Position numbers and translations under genes: made by a program | Origin: Rachycentron canadum | Taxonomy: Eukaryota; Chordata; Actinopteri; Carangiformes; Rachycentridae | Direction of reading: 5' to 3' | Length of the DNA: 64,000 bases | Assembly: GCA_038496675.1 (NCBI GenBank) | Contig: CM076656.1 | Coordinates: 19,134,340 to 19,198,339, forward strand | Notes under the pieces: model-generated | What the model was told of the DNA's origin: nothing | Databases searched by the model: none | What the model saw: the letters and a program-made list of their open reading frames with translations, nothing else | Shown: positions 36,362 through 48,888 of the stretch, one piece after another | Numbering within the stretch: the stretch's first letter is position 1 | Layout of the letters: each line of letters opens with the position of its first letter

Positions 36362-39300
36362 AATTAAGATAGTGGGGGGCTGTGTGTGTGAGTATATCAT
36401 CAGTGTGGCTCAGGTTAGATGTTTGTGAGATCACCCTCTACTGTAGAAAAGAAAATGACAAATGAGAAAATGAACACTCTCATGTAATATTATTATTATT
36501 TGTTATTGTTAATTATTTTAGCAGATTCACAGGAAGTTCATAGGTCAACGTTCAGTCCAGGAAATAATCTGCTGCAAATGATGTCCAATCAGCTCCCATT
36601 AACCAAGAATTTCTATGGTGAATTTTGTCCAAATAATTACTGTAGCTTCAATACAGTATCTATAGACCGAAATATACACTCATAATAAGTACATTACATA
36701 ATTTATTAGGATAGTGGGTCTTACATAATACTTCATCTTTCCCTCTGCAGCAACAGACAAGGTTGCTCTGCTGATTGGCAACATGAACTACCTCTACCAC
36801 ACTCAGCTAAGCGCTCCCATCGCCGACGTCCATGAGTTGACCAATCTCCTGAGACAAATGGACTTCAAGGTGGTTTCTCTGCTCGACCTCAACTGGCAGG
36901 AGATGCACAGTGCCGTTACAGAGTTCCTCATGCTGCTTGACAAAGGAGTCTACGGTTTGTCACGCCTGTTTGGAAAATCTCAAAACCTTTTGGTCTCCAT
37001 GTCTGTGCTTGTAATGATGACTGAGGTTATAAACTGCTCGTACCCAAGTGGATGTAATATTTTTGATTATAGTATAATTCTCAGTTAGGATAAAGGCGGA
37101 GATGTTATCTGTACCAATGTGGTATTAAAATTTTGGTATCAATATAATACTTTTTTCAACACCAATCTCACTTTTTTCATGTGATGAAATAAATAAAAAC
37201 CTCCCCTTTGCCTAGCAGCATGAAAAACAGACAATTTAAGAGTAAAAAATTAGCAAGTGAGGCTAAAAATCTGACCAACAATAAAGTTTTTGACTCTTAC
37301 ACCACTTTATCCCTCCGGCTGCAGGCTTGCTCTACTTTGCTGGTCATGGTTATGAGAATTACGGCAATAGTTTCATGGTTCCCATCGATGCACCGGCCTC
37401 CTACACATCAGAGCACTGTTTGTGTGTCCAGAATATACTCACCAGGATGCAGGAGAAACAGACCGGACTCAATGTATTCCTGCTGGACATGTGCCGCAAA
37501 AGGTACCAGTGTTTTATTTAAATGAATGAATTCATAATACCGGCTTGTTTTTTTTATTCTTCTGTCATATTGAGATTAGACCACCTGATTTACATATTTG
37601 TGCTTCATTTGAGCTGCTTTTCTTTTTTAGAAACCCAAACGATGATGTCATTGTACAACCAGGACTGCTGAAAGTCACAGCAAATATAGTGTTTGGTTAT
37701 GCAACGTAAGTCGGAAATCCTCCGACACAGTCATTTTCAAACTATATTGTTGCCTGTTGTCTTTGAATGACTCCAATGTTTAAAACCTGCTTTAGTCTGT
37801 AAGATCTCACTCATGTGTACTTGGCTGTGTTTAGATGCGTAGATGCAGAGGCGTATGAAGTAAAGAGGGAAGACGTGTCCAACGGTATCTTCATAAACTT
37901 CCTCAAAAAGCGGGTTTGTGAAGATGAGAAAGTGACAGTCATGCTAGACAGAGTGGCTGAAGGTATGTGGAGTGCACATATGAACTATGAGATCTCTGCT
38001 TTTCCATCCTTTAACTTAACCAATCACTGCAGTGTTTTTCTTTATAGTTTGTTTATCTTGCACCTTCACAGCTCTGCTGTTGTGCATGTGACTGACCGAC
38101 TGGAGCAGTTAGACAAAACACAGCCATAATTTCTGTTATTTGTTCCACTTGTGGTTTTCCTGCTGTCAAAATGTCTACTTTAAAAAGAACCTGTTGAATG
38201 TCCTGTTGCAAAGCAGTGGTGCTGGTTTTTTACTCTACTGTGGCCTCAAAAAACCAATAATAAACAGCTCTTCATTTCTTCTGATGCCTTTTGGTGAAAG
38301 TGAAAGATCAAATAGGGGTGACAGTTGACTGCTGTACACCTCTCAGCTTGTTTTAAAATGTAACATCCTGCACCAGCATGTCAGTGCTGATCTCCAGTCA
38401 AATGAGCAAGGTTCTTGCAAATCTCAACCAACTTTTCCCCTCCTCAGCGACTGAAGTTCACACTGTACATTAAAAGTTTTTTAATCTTACCAGACATGGG
38501 TCGTTGTGCAATCACACAAGGGAGACAGGCTCTGGAGCTGCGCAGTAATCTGTCTGAACGACGCTCCCTGACCGACCAGATACAGACCGCTGAATGTTGT
38601 GCATCCTACTCAGCTCGCAATCTGCAGTGGGCCGTCGCTCATGGTACCCTTTACACAAAAATCATATCCATGTGTGTTTATTTAAGGTTGGCAGGAAATC
38701 CAAACTTTTTTTTTTTTTTTGGTAATTACTCCTTATTCAAATGCATGTCTTCACAGTCCTACCTACAAGTCATTGCTTGCAGTTTGACTGTGGCGTGACG
38801 GTTCAGCTGGGGTTTGCTGCAGAGTTCTCCAACGTCATGGTCATCTATACTCGGATACTCGAGAAGCCCAAAGAAATTGTCTCCTGCTCTGCTCAGCTTA
38901 CTGACTTCCCACAGGTTTGTTGGTTAATATTTCTTACACATATTTTAGATTTTAAAGACACACAAAGTTCTGGCTTAAAAATAGTGCTTCATGCTTGTGT
39001 CCTGGAATCAGTGAGTGTTTCACAATGCACAATTTTACACACAAATAATCTCTTTACATTGTGTTTTATGTTTCTCTGGCAGGATGTGGACGCCGATCTG
39101 AAGAAGAGTAACCAGGAGACTCTGCTTGAAGCTGGAAGTTTATTATTGATCAAGAAAATTCTTCCTTCACCAGAGGTCCCCAGTCTTTACACCCGCATCT
39201 GCAGCCTGCAGAGACTCAGGGTCAGACACCGGTTGTTGTTTTCATAATTACCTCACATATATCTGTCCCAGGAGAAACTACCTTTTTAAATATTTTTATA

Positions 39301-39923
39301 AAGGTTTATTGTGAAAAATATTTAAATCTCGATGAGGTGTTGACTTGAAGTACTTTGATTTATTGTCTTACTTTGAGAGATACATAGTGATCTGATAAGG
39401 TTGGAGCCTCTAAAGCCTTTTTATATTTTTTCCTCAAAAGCTAAAAAATTTCCTTCACTGCTCTTCACTATCTTTATAGAGGGAGCTGACATTCACCGTC
39501 TGTCTTCATTACACCTACTCCAACATGGATGAAGAAGTACAGGAAAGGCAACCAGTAACAGTTGGCAAACCACTGGTCTCCAAACTCAACCTCCATGAAC
39601 CAAGACCACCCCGCGCCTGCTCTGCTTCTGCATCCTCGTCCTTAAGCCCCGACCCCTTCAACGTCCCTGAGTGCTCCTACTTCAGCGAAGGCTTCACCTC
39701 TGTTGAATCAGCCTCAAACACATCATTGTACGATGCACAAACGGGCAGAGAGTCTTCCGCTGCCCCGACTTCATCCACGAGCGCCAATGTACCAGAGGAG
39801 ACTGACAGCTGTGAATTATTTGACCCCCCTAGACCTCTTGTTGCCAACAAAAGCCTGCCCCACAGTCAAGTAAATGACACAAACTACAAATTTAGTGACA
39901 TGTACAATTTTCACACTCACTAG
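33666..39923 (+). CDS. malt1-like: MALT1-family paracaspase (MALT1 or a MALT2/MALT3-type paralogue)
   Basis: An Arg-specific cysteine protease and scaffold of the CARD-BCL10-MALT1 pathway to NF-kB. Exons: 33666-33802, 33920-34086, 34671-34801, 35001-35157, 35246-35430, 35836-35932, 36164-36214, 36522-36617, 36751-36954, 37325-37502, 37631-37705, 37835-37962, 38494-38643, 38757-38914, 39083-39220, 39480-39923; 2496 nt, 831 aa (human MALT1 824). Domains: death domain (~5-100), Ig1 (IRITVQPQSQ..LTCRATGP, ~103-190), Ig2 (LRIICQPQSQ..LECKAQA, ~210-290), a linker, the paracaspase p20/p10 (~345-560), and Ig3 (~600-740). The catalytic dyad is present: His in FAGHGYENYGNSF and Cys in NVFLLDMCRKR. The two linker exons of 51 and 96 nt have phase 1 at both ends and could be skipped without a frameshift. 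The short tail lacks a clear PxExx(acidic/aromatic) TRAF6 motif. Orthology versus paralogy is unresolved; the synteny favours a paralogue. Confidence 0.93.
35575..35656. repeat. 82-nt intronic hairpin (inverted repeat)
   Basis: Left arm 35575-35604 and right arm 35627-35656 pair over 30 nt with about 27 matches; the outer 20 nt are perfect (ATGGGACCATGACATTAAAA / TTTTAATGTCATGGTCCCAT). The loop is 22 nt. It lies in a paracaspase intron (35431-35835). The dimensions resemble a pre-miRNA, but a palindromic MITE is equally possible. Confidence 0.85.
36329..36359. repeat. (GT)n microsatellite
   Basis: About 15 TG units in the intron between paracaspase exons 7 and 8. Confidence 0.95.
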
Positions 39924-40085
39924 GCATCATGAACCCTTGATTTGACCATTTCAAACAGTATAAAGTAAAATGTTGACCTTGTCATTTATTATTGTATGTG
40001 TGTTTATATTTTATACATTTTATAAAAAGATGGCACATTATAACACACTGCTGATCAAGTTTGATATGTATTGTTTGCAAGAGGC

Positions 40086-40091
40086 AATAAA
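40086..40091 (+). terminator. Paracaspase poly(A) signal
   Basis: AATAAA (within GCAATAAATAAAAC) 163 bp after the stop codon. Confidence 0.65.
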
Positions 40092-40194
40092 TAAAACATA
40101 GACGAAGTTTAAAGATGGATTGTATCAACTTGTGCAGTTCGTTTCCATGACTGACTGTGTATGTTTCTTGTTTTTCCCTGTCATTCATAAATTT

Positions 40195-40403
40195 TTTAAC
40201 ATGCAGTTTCGCGTTGCCCGTCTCTTGCGCTAAAACTGCACCGCGCATGCGCTTCGACGTCACTCGCTCGCCGCCGCCGCCTCCATTTTGCAGTAGTTTT
40301 GCGAGCGAGCTGTCTGCACCCGTCGCAGGAGCAGCAGCAGTAAATAAAGTGCAATAAATAAAGGTCGCTTCGGGCTGAGGGACTGGTTTCAGGCAGAAAG
40401 GCG
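40195..40403 (+). promoter_or_regulatory. safb promoter / 5' UTR (CpG-rich)
   Basis: A CpG-dense segment between the paracaspase poly(A) signal and the safb ATG, with GCGCATGCGC at about 40242-40251 (an NRF1-type palindrome, GCGCATGCGC) and a GCCGCC run. Only about 310 bp separate the upstream gene's poly(A) signal from the safb start codon, so the promoter must be compact. Confidence 0.6.
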
Positions 40404-43400
40404 ATGGCGGACCCATCAGCGGACGTGGAGGTTCCGGAGGGCGCGGAGGTTCGCAAACTGTCGGAGCTGAGAGTCATCGACCTGAAGGCCGAGCTGAAGA
40501 AACGAAATCTGGACACCACGGGCGTCAAGAGCGTGCTGTCGGAGCGCCTGAAAAAGGTCCAGTGACCACTCGCTTGTTTTACGACAAGAAGCGATATGAC
40601 CGCACAATCATGCACATTTACCGCCTTTACGGACGCACCTTGTCAAACGACTGTAAAGTGAACTTTAAGCTACGTTAGCTTACGAGCCCCCATTGACCTG
40701 AACTGGATGCTAATGCTAACAGCTAGCTAATGTTTGCGCCAAACAGTTGTCAGTTAAGCATGATTTTTTTTCTTAGCTTTGAACCTATATGACGCATTTT
40801 TATTAATTAAAAAGAAAAAACAACAACTAAATAATTAGTTAAACGCGGGTTTTCCTTCCTCTTACAGGCCATTGAGGACGAAGGTGGAAATCCCGATGAG
40901 ATTATTGTGGCTACGGAGTCAGCACCAAAGAAAGCTAACGTTACACCCAAACGGGCTGCCAGAGGTAAAGTGTGCGACTCAACCTAAACCATAAATGTCT
41001 CCACAGACATTAGCTTCAGTTTAAACGACAGGGCGCTTGAGAGTCCACTGCCCCCCCACCGTGACACATGATGCCTGGTCCCGTGGTGCTTCAAACTGTG
41101 CACGTTGGGTGAAGAGAAAAAGAAAACACTAAATAATTCAGTTACAAAGACCCTCACCTGACTTTTACCGATTACATTCAGCCCCCACACCCGTCAGCAT
41201 GGCATGGCTGCACATGCAGCCATGTTATTGAGTGCACATTCACACAGGGTGCAGTGGATTAGTGGAAATACAGGCCCCTGAACGAGTCTAATGATTCACA
41301 CAAAAACTAAACTGCGTTACCTCCATCATTAAAGTAGGATTTATTTAAATTGTACTAGACTTTGGTGGATGAAAAATAGATTTTGTTTTTAGGTTAAGGA
41401 TACCTCAGGATCAGTTATGCAGATAAATAATTTGATTTATACACGTTTCACTATTCAGTTTTTCCATTTGTAATAACAGTATTTCTGATATTTATATAGA
41501 GAGAGTTTTAAAGTCTTTACACATAACCCAGGGACACTACATGAATAAAACAAACAGAAAAAGTCAACAGTGTAAATTTCCCAGGGCATGTAAGAGCAAG
41601 GAGGTTTAATGCTGCCAATGAAACCTTTAAATGGTTTATGGTGTTCCTTGGTTCTGAGCCTTGAGCTTTTGTATGTGTCAAGAGCAATAGTCAAACTTTG
41701 ATCAGATTTGAGTGTATGTCCACTGCACACAGTAGGCCTAAGGATGGTCGTGTATTGACTGTTGTGCATCAGGCAATAGCTCTGCCACTAATTCTACTTT
41801 TATGAGTTTGACAATGGTAGAATTTGTTTGGTCCAAATGCATTGGTAATTTTCTAGGTTGTACACAGTTTCAGCTGTAGGACGTCTGATGAAGACCTGGT
41901 TTAAAATTAAGATTTTCTTTAGATACCAGGCAGGAGAATGACGAAGCAGAGGACTGCACTATTGCGGAGGACTCCCATGATGGGCATGTGAGTTTCTAGA
42001 AATATTTATTCAGTTACTTTTACACTTTTATTCTTCTATAATGTTTTTGTACTATTGGTCAGCCCTCTCTGGAAGGTGCAGAGGTGTTAGGCTCTGGGTC
42101 ATACTCTTTTTAAGAAATTTCCCCTTTGTCAGGAGGATCTGCTGGATGATCATGAAAACATGCAGGAGATGGACATCCTCGACATGAACGTGCTGGACGA
42201 GACGGAGAACGACAACGGAATACCTGTCGAGGATTATGACGATGAAACAGAGAATTTCCATGGAGAAGATTATGACGCAGAAATGAATGAAGAACTTGAC
42301 AACGGTGCTTCAGAGTCAGAGGATGAATTAAGGCATCCAGAGGTGAGTGAGAATACAAACTTCTAGTTCTTGTTTTTATCTTTTAACTTGGCAAGCTTTC
42401 ACATTGCTGTTCTTGTTTGATCTTTAACAGATGGATGAATCTGAGATGATGGATAAGGATGAACATATGAGAAGCTCCTCAATCGATATGGTATGTTCCC
42501 CAACAATTATTAATTTTTTAAATCTATTTAAAGCCTGTGATGCTGTGGTTAAAAAATAGTCTCTCAAACTGTTTTCTAAAGGCATAATATTTTTTGTTTT
42601 AGGCACAGGATCCAGATGTAGACGACATGAAAGAAGAAACAGGTACTGTAGAAAGTGGTTTATAAAAAAAGGTGGCGCCATCTTTTTACAGTGTTGAGCT
42701 TGGAATGCAAACACTTTGTGTAGGAAGAGAGACTGGAAGCCCAAAGGAAATTGCTGGATTTGTGCAGAAATTTGATTACCCATAATTAATAATATCGCCA
42801 TCAAATATTGGTCACGTTACCAATTATGTTCTTCAAGTTGAGAAGTGAAAGTGGTTAACAATTTGATGCACATGGACAGCAATTAGATATCATGGTCAGG
42901 GAGGTTTGAGCTCTTGCAGGTGATTGCAGTGTTTCTAGGTTGCCACATGAAGACTAAGAAGATCCACCAAGACTCATCAGCTATTACATCTTTTTAAAGA
43001 CACTGACTCAGAAATCAGCTGGATATGAATATGCTGGACTTGAGCTGAAGTTCTGGTCAATACAAATGGACACTTGGAAAGTCTGAAAGAAGATGGACTA
43101 CAGTGAGCCTCTACTGCTGCACTGCTGATCTTGTGGCTCTCCGCAGCACTGAAGTCTTTGTCTGCTTTGGATCAGGTGAACAGAGTGAAGTGGTTCAACT
43201 TGAGAATTGAGCCAAAGTGTTAGTCGCACTAGTTGCTTGGTTGTCCTCTTGCCTTTGGGGTCTCTTCCAGTCTCTCGTTAGGGACTACTTCATCGTTTTA
43301 ATACATAGTAGTAAGAGCACAGGCCAGTGGTCATGACGTTCCTAATCCAGGCCTTGCCAGTTCCTCGTTAACCATTGCTGTGTTTCAGAAGTGATTAAAC

Positions 43401-46400
43401 TCTGTGCCATTCTATTCCTGTTAAATCCGTAGAAAATGACAAAGTAGCCGGGTCTTGTTTATCTGAGCCGCTTAACGAAGATCACCACCTGAGCCACGAG
43501 ACGAGCCCTGAAGAAGAGCAAGCTGCCACCGCCGGAGGGGAAGACAGTGTGTCTGACAAAGCCGCCTCTGGAGATGTGCAGACCGACAGGGATGTTGTGG
43601 AGACTGACGCCAAAGAGGTCGGGGACACACAGAACGTCCCAGAAGAGACATTTGACACTGAAAACAAAAGCTCGCAGGCTGTTAGTGTAAGCGAACAGGG
43701 CGCTGTGGGTGAAACTGTTGATTCAGAAATTGGGTCTAAGAAGGATGAGGGGGATGAGAAGACAGAAGATAAAGCTGCTGCGGATTCAGCCTCGACAGTG
43801 AAAGAGTCCTCTTCTGTAGAGGGCGATGATCTGAAAAAGAGGTTTGTTGCTTTCTGTCTACTAGAAACCAAAATGGCTATCTCTGTTGCATTGGCTCCTT
43901 TGTGCTAGAAAAAATTGGATGCTCTTTTGGAGGTAAAACGTTCTGTGCATTTGTCTGTTTTCATTTGTCGTTCCTTACACTCACCTATTGCCACTTAATT
44001 ACTCATTGACGCGTAATGTATTGTGATTTCATAGGGTATAGCTCCATTTTTTTCACTGTTTAAGCACGGCACTATGGTACATGATGGGCTGATCACTGTC
44101 AACTTCTTTTATTAAACCATAAAACACATAAGTAAATACATTTAGGCAAGGAGATCCCTAGTGTCCTCACTGCTGTATGTTTATGGCTTTTTTTCCTTTG
44201 TCCTTAGCTCTGAGGAAAAGGATGGCAAGGCAGAGTCAAAAGATGAAAAGGGTGAGTGAAGGAAGTGGTTTCGTTACTTTGGGCATTCGCATTCAGTAGA
44301 GTAGTAGCAGATATGTTTATTATGCTTTTTTTTTTCTTGTTTATGTGAAGCCGCTGGAAGTGGTGCTACACCAAGCAGTAGCAGGAATCTGTGGGTCAGC
44401 GGGCTCTCTTCCACTACCAGAGCGACTGATCTGAAGACCCTCTTCAGCAAATATGGCAAGGTTAGCCTATGCAAACTAACACTCACCTTTGCCATCGTGC
44501 AAATAGTTTATACTTGATCTAAAATGGGTCATTTCAATGTCTGCAGGTTGTTGGCGCTAAGGTGGTGACTAATGCCAAGAGCCCCGGGGCGCGCTGCTAC
44601 GGCTTTGTCACCATGTCCTCCACAGATGAGGCCACCAAGTGCATCAGCCACCTTCACAGGACTGAGCTTCATGGCAGAATGATCTCTGTGGAGCGGGTGA
44701 GTGTTTCAGGGAGATGTGTTGATTAAGATAAAAAGGATAAAGATTTTAGGAAAAAATATAATTAATCTTAGCATGATGTTTTTATTTACATCACATATAC
44801 CACTCAGGCATAGTTTATATATTTATTTATTTTGTGGCAATATTGGGCTTTATTAGAATATAGAATAATGTGTCTTTTTGTTAAGATTAAACTAAACACA
44901 AATGCCTACAAAAGATGTTATTGTTCATTTAAACTGGTATGATCAGTATGTTAAACTGAATCTATTCATTCAGTTCTTGTGAATAAACGCGTTCTTGTTT
45001 AAACACTGTAGGCTAAAAATGAGCCGGCAGGGAAGAAGCCAGCAGACAAGAATGACACCAAGAAGTCTGGCAGCGACAGGAGACACTCCTCTGACTCCAA
45101 GTAAGACTTACAAACTGCTTTGTGTTTGATGTCTGTTACTAAAACTGACCGAGCGGCCTGGTATTTTGATCCAGTGCCCTTAAATATCACAGGGGCCTAC
45201 AGTTTAGAATGGCATGACCCAGTGGTAACCTGTCAGCTCAGCAGTCAAGTGGTCCTGAGTTACAACTAAAGACTGAATGAGCTGTAGGGAGAAAAGTAAA
45301 CCACTCACTGAATCGATGTTTAAAATGTTTATGAATATAGTATGATATATGAATAATAAAGCATACTCTCAATGTGTTTGTAGGTCTGATGGGAAGGATG
45401 AGAAATCTGAGGGAGAAGGAAAAGATGGCAAAGGTGAGGAAAATGAGCTCATTCCCAGCTTCTTCCTATGATGTTAATGCTGGAAAAAGGTACAAACTAT
45501 ATTTATTTTTCACAGGGCGAAACGAGAGGACTGTAGTTATGGACAAGTCCAAGGGAGAGCCTGTTATCAGCGTCAAAACCAAAAGCAAAGAGCGGGTAAG
45601 TAAAGTGCACCCCTATAGTTACTATAATGGGTATGCGTAGAGAACTTCTAATACACAAAATCTCAAAATCTGTTTTTGTAATCGTCCTCTCTGTGGCACC
45701 CCTTTTTCTCCAGAGCACAAAGAGTCGGGACCGCAAGTCACCTAGCAAGGAGAAGAAAGACATACTGTCCTTCGACCAGATCAAGGAGCAGAGAGAGAGG
45801 GAGCGACAGAGACAACGAGAGAGGGAGATCAGAGAGGTGGAAAGACGCAGATACACGTAAGGATCATGCAAAGAAGCTAGAAACTATAATCTTCACCTAC
45901 TCCAACAAGGTTTAATATGACATGATCAAAATCTCGTGGAACAACAGTGCTGTCTCTGTTTTTGTAGAGAAACAGGTCTTTGTTGGAGGTTTTGTTGTTG
46001 TTCGATCAATGTAATTCTACACTGCCCAATATATTATTATTATTATTATAATTATAATATAACTTTATTCTCTCACCCGTCATTCAAGACAGCACATCCA
46101 TTGATCCATATCTCACTAACTGAACAGAGATTGGTCTTTGCCCTTTTCTTCCAGTGACCGCGACCGTGATCGTGACAACCGCCCCGACCGTGAGCGTGAG
46201 CGAATCCGTCTATTCAGGGAGAGAGAGGAGAGAAAACACCTGATGCGGAAGAGACACTGGCTGGAGGTACTGTCAGACTATGTTTCCTCTTTCTCTCACT
46301 TCATTATTTGTGTTCTTCCTCACATTTCTCATATCATATTCTCACAACCTCAGTCTGTTGAACACTTAAACTGTTTCCAATAGGTTTATGCTTTGTGCTT

Positions 46401-47910
46401 CCATTTCTGGTTTGTGCTTCCATTTCTCCCTTACAGCCATTTGACCAATACCCCATTGTCCCAGATGTTCTTTCTATGTATATAAAGTTTGATACCATTT
46501 AATTCTCCTGACGAATGGTTTCATTCCCAGGCTGAGAAGCAGCGGCTCGACGCGGACCGCATGGAGCGACAGTTCCTGGAGCGCGAAAGGCTACGTATAG
46601 AGTACGAGAGACGGCGCGAGCAGGAAAGGATCCTCAGGGAGCGTGAGGAGCTGAGGCGGCAGCAGGAGCAGTTACGTTATGAACAGGAGCGACGCCCGAT
46701 TAAGAGGCCTTATGACATGGATGGCAGGTAAACAGTCACTGGCATGGTGTAGTGATAAATGATGGGTGGATGGTGGATTTATTGCTTAAGCAGAGGTTAA
46801 TTTCAGTTGGCTTTTTGATCAGCATTAAACATCAATAAGAAGAGTGTGAGCTTGAATATCCACCAGGTAGAGGCAGGCTCAGTGAGATTGATTGTTTAAA
46901 ACTGTTTTTAGGAAAGATGATTGGCCTGATAAACGCATGGCCATGGACGATCGTTATGGCCGCTCAGACTTTGGTCGACAGGAACGTTATCAGGACTTTG
47001 ACCACAGAGACCGGGGCCGTTACCAAGACGACATTATGATGGACAGGCGGGACAACGCTCGTGGCATGGGTACAGACAGAGACGGCCAGGTAAGAGACAT
47101 GGATCGTCTTCATTGGTGACCAACTGCCCCAATGATCAGTAAAACATGAATCTTTTGAAGCCTAAAATTTGTAGCAACCACACAGGAGGAGGGTTTAAGT
47201 GATTTCTAACTGAGGGTGGCACTTTCTGACTGTTTCTTCTCTTACAGCACTTTTCCGACAGGTCAGACAGGCATGGCAGAGACGGCCGAGAGCCCTGGGG
47301 TGGAGGCTATGACAAGCGCATGAACCCAAGGTGAGCATCTCTCTGAGCTTCTTCAGTTTAAGCCTTATACAAGTGACACTGACATTATTCCTGAAGGATG
47401 AAAAAATCACTTTTATCTGATTTTCCAGGGAAGGAGGTCGAGATTGGGACTCTGGACGGAAGATGGAAGGAGACAGAACATGGCAAAGTATGAATACTTG
47501 TGCACTATTTCCATGATTTTACATTTTAAATTTGTGTAATTTTCTTTGAGCAGTCCAGAGCTTTAACTACTGTTGTTGGTCTGTGTGTCATGTTTTAACT
47601 CCAGGTAGAGACGGTGCTATCCCAGGCCAGAGCCATATGGCACGTGGAGGAATGGCAGGGTAGGTAGTGAATATCAGCTGTTTACGTCTCAGGGTTGATG
47701 TTATCCCTTTTAAGGCTAAAATAAGCCCAGAAAAGCAGCCAAATTTCAGTCTTTTCAGTTTCAGTTTTTGTTCTCTTTTTCCCCCTCATCAGCCGAGGAG
47801 GCTACATGAACACAGGAACATCTCAGTCCCTCTCTGGAGCTCTCAACAGACAGAACCAGTTGATGCAGGGTGGTGGACTTCAGGGTGGAGCTTTTGGTCG
47901 GCGCTACTGA
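40404..47910 (+). CDS. safb: Scaffold attachment factor B
   Basis: A nuclear matrix/chromatin and RNA-binding protein that binds S/MAR DNA and regulates transcription, splicing and stress bodies. Exons: 40404-40556, 40868-40964, 41923-41987, 42133-42342, 42431-42490, 42603-42642, 43433-43841, 44208-44251, 44351-44460, 44547-44696, 45012-45100, 45384-45433, 45516-45595, 45714-45856, 46155-46266, 46531-46727, 46912-47089, 47248-47330, 47429-47487, 47605-47659, 47793-47910; 2502 nt, 833 aa (human 915). The SAP domain is in exon 1 (LSELRVIDLKAELKKRNLD). A long Asp/Glu-rich region follows (~80-355). The RRM is encoded by exons 9-10 (~368-446) with RNP2-like NLWVSGLSS and RNP1-like ARCYGFVTM. After it come a Lys/Ser segment, an Arg/Glu-rich coiled region (~500-680), and a Gly/Arg tail ending in FGRRY, as in SAFB proteins. 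The related paralogue SLTM is less likely given the tail and the neighbours. Confidence 0.94.
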
Positions 47911-48742
47911 TGTCCTTCTGTCTGAAGACAACAGTGGGACTGTTTCAGGAGGTCATATCAGGGAAGATGTGGCCATCTTGTTTTTGTACATTTTTTAAAA
48001 TTAAAAATCCTTTTTTGACACAATTCCAATCCATTCTTGACGGAAACCTATTTTTCTTGTTACTTTATTTTTTTTGTGAAGTTGTGATCACCTGCCTCGT
48101 ATTTATCATTCAGACCAACCTACCTACGACTGTCTGCTGTGGGTCGGCCTGTTTGTGGAGAGTTACGTCTGAGCTTTGTGTTGTAAATGCAGATGTTTTA
48201 TTGACACTTAGGTTGATGGACCTAACCCCACCAGTCTCCCAGTTTGTCTGAAACATTTTGAAAGTTTTCCATTCGTGTTAAATGAGCTTTTCTTACAGTT
48301 AAACTTGTTCAAAGCTTGACGCTCCTCTCTGATGTCATTCTTTTTAAAACAGATGGTTGATAACATTTCCCTGCTGAAGAAAGGGTTTTTAAATTAAATG
48401 TCACTGATTATCAAAGCTTGAAGACTTTTTTTTTTTTTTTATATATTTCAATCAGTGCTTTTTTGTATATAGTATTGATTTGTGTGATTGGATAATGGCA
48501 GTGAACACCCTTGGAGCGTTTGTCTGCACAGATCTGTGATAAATTCTTTAAGTTTATTGTGTGATGTTTAAGTTTTCTTTAACTCAAATGTGTTAAGGTA
48601 GTTTTTTGTTTTGTTTTTTGCATAAAAGTTGTTTTGTTTCCTTGTCCTTCTGTTGACGGTGTTATTTGGTTTGTTTTAATTCCATGCTCAGTGGTCTCGT
48701 GGAGCTCAGATGTAAAATTCACAGGGTGAAATTGTCTAGAAG

Positions 48743-48748
48743 AATAAA
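48743..48748 (+). terminator. safb poly(A) signal
   Basis: AATAAA 833 bp after the safb stop. The intervening sequence is T-rich 3' UTR without a reading frame of note. Earlier variant signals are possible. Confidence 0.55.
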
Positions 48749-48888
48749 AGATTTTTCATCTTTTATGCTGTGGTGCTACAGAAACAAATGACACTTTGTT
48801 TCAAAAATAGATTTTAGGGCTTCACAAAAAGCATTAGAAAACGCCACACTGACATGATGCACTGAAGTGGAGCCGTTTGAATTTCAAC

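Noticed and set aside
45200..45280. Possible tRNA-derived SINE (A/B-box-like words ending GAGTTACAACT)
   Set aside because: The B box departs too far from GGTTCRANNCC, and no tail or target duplication is seen.
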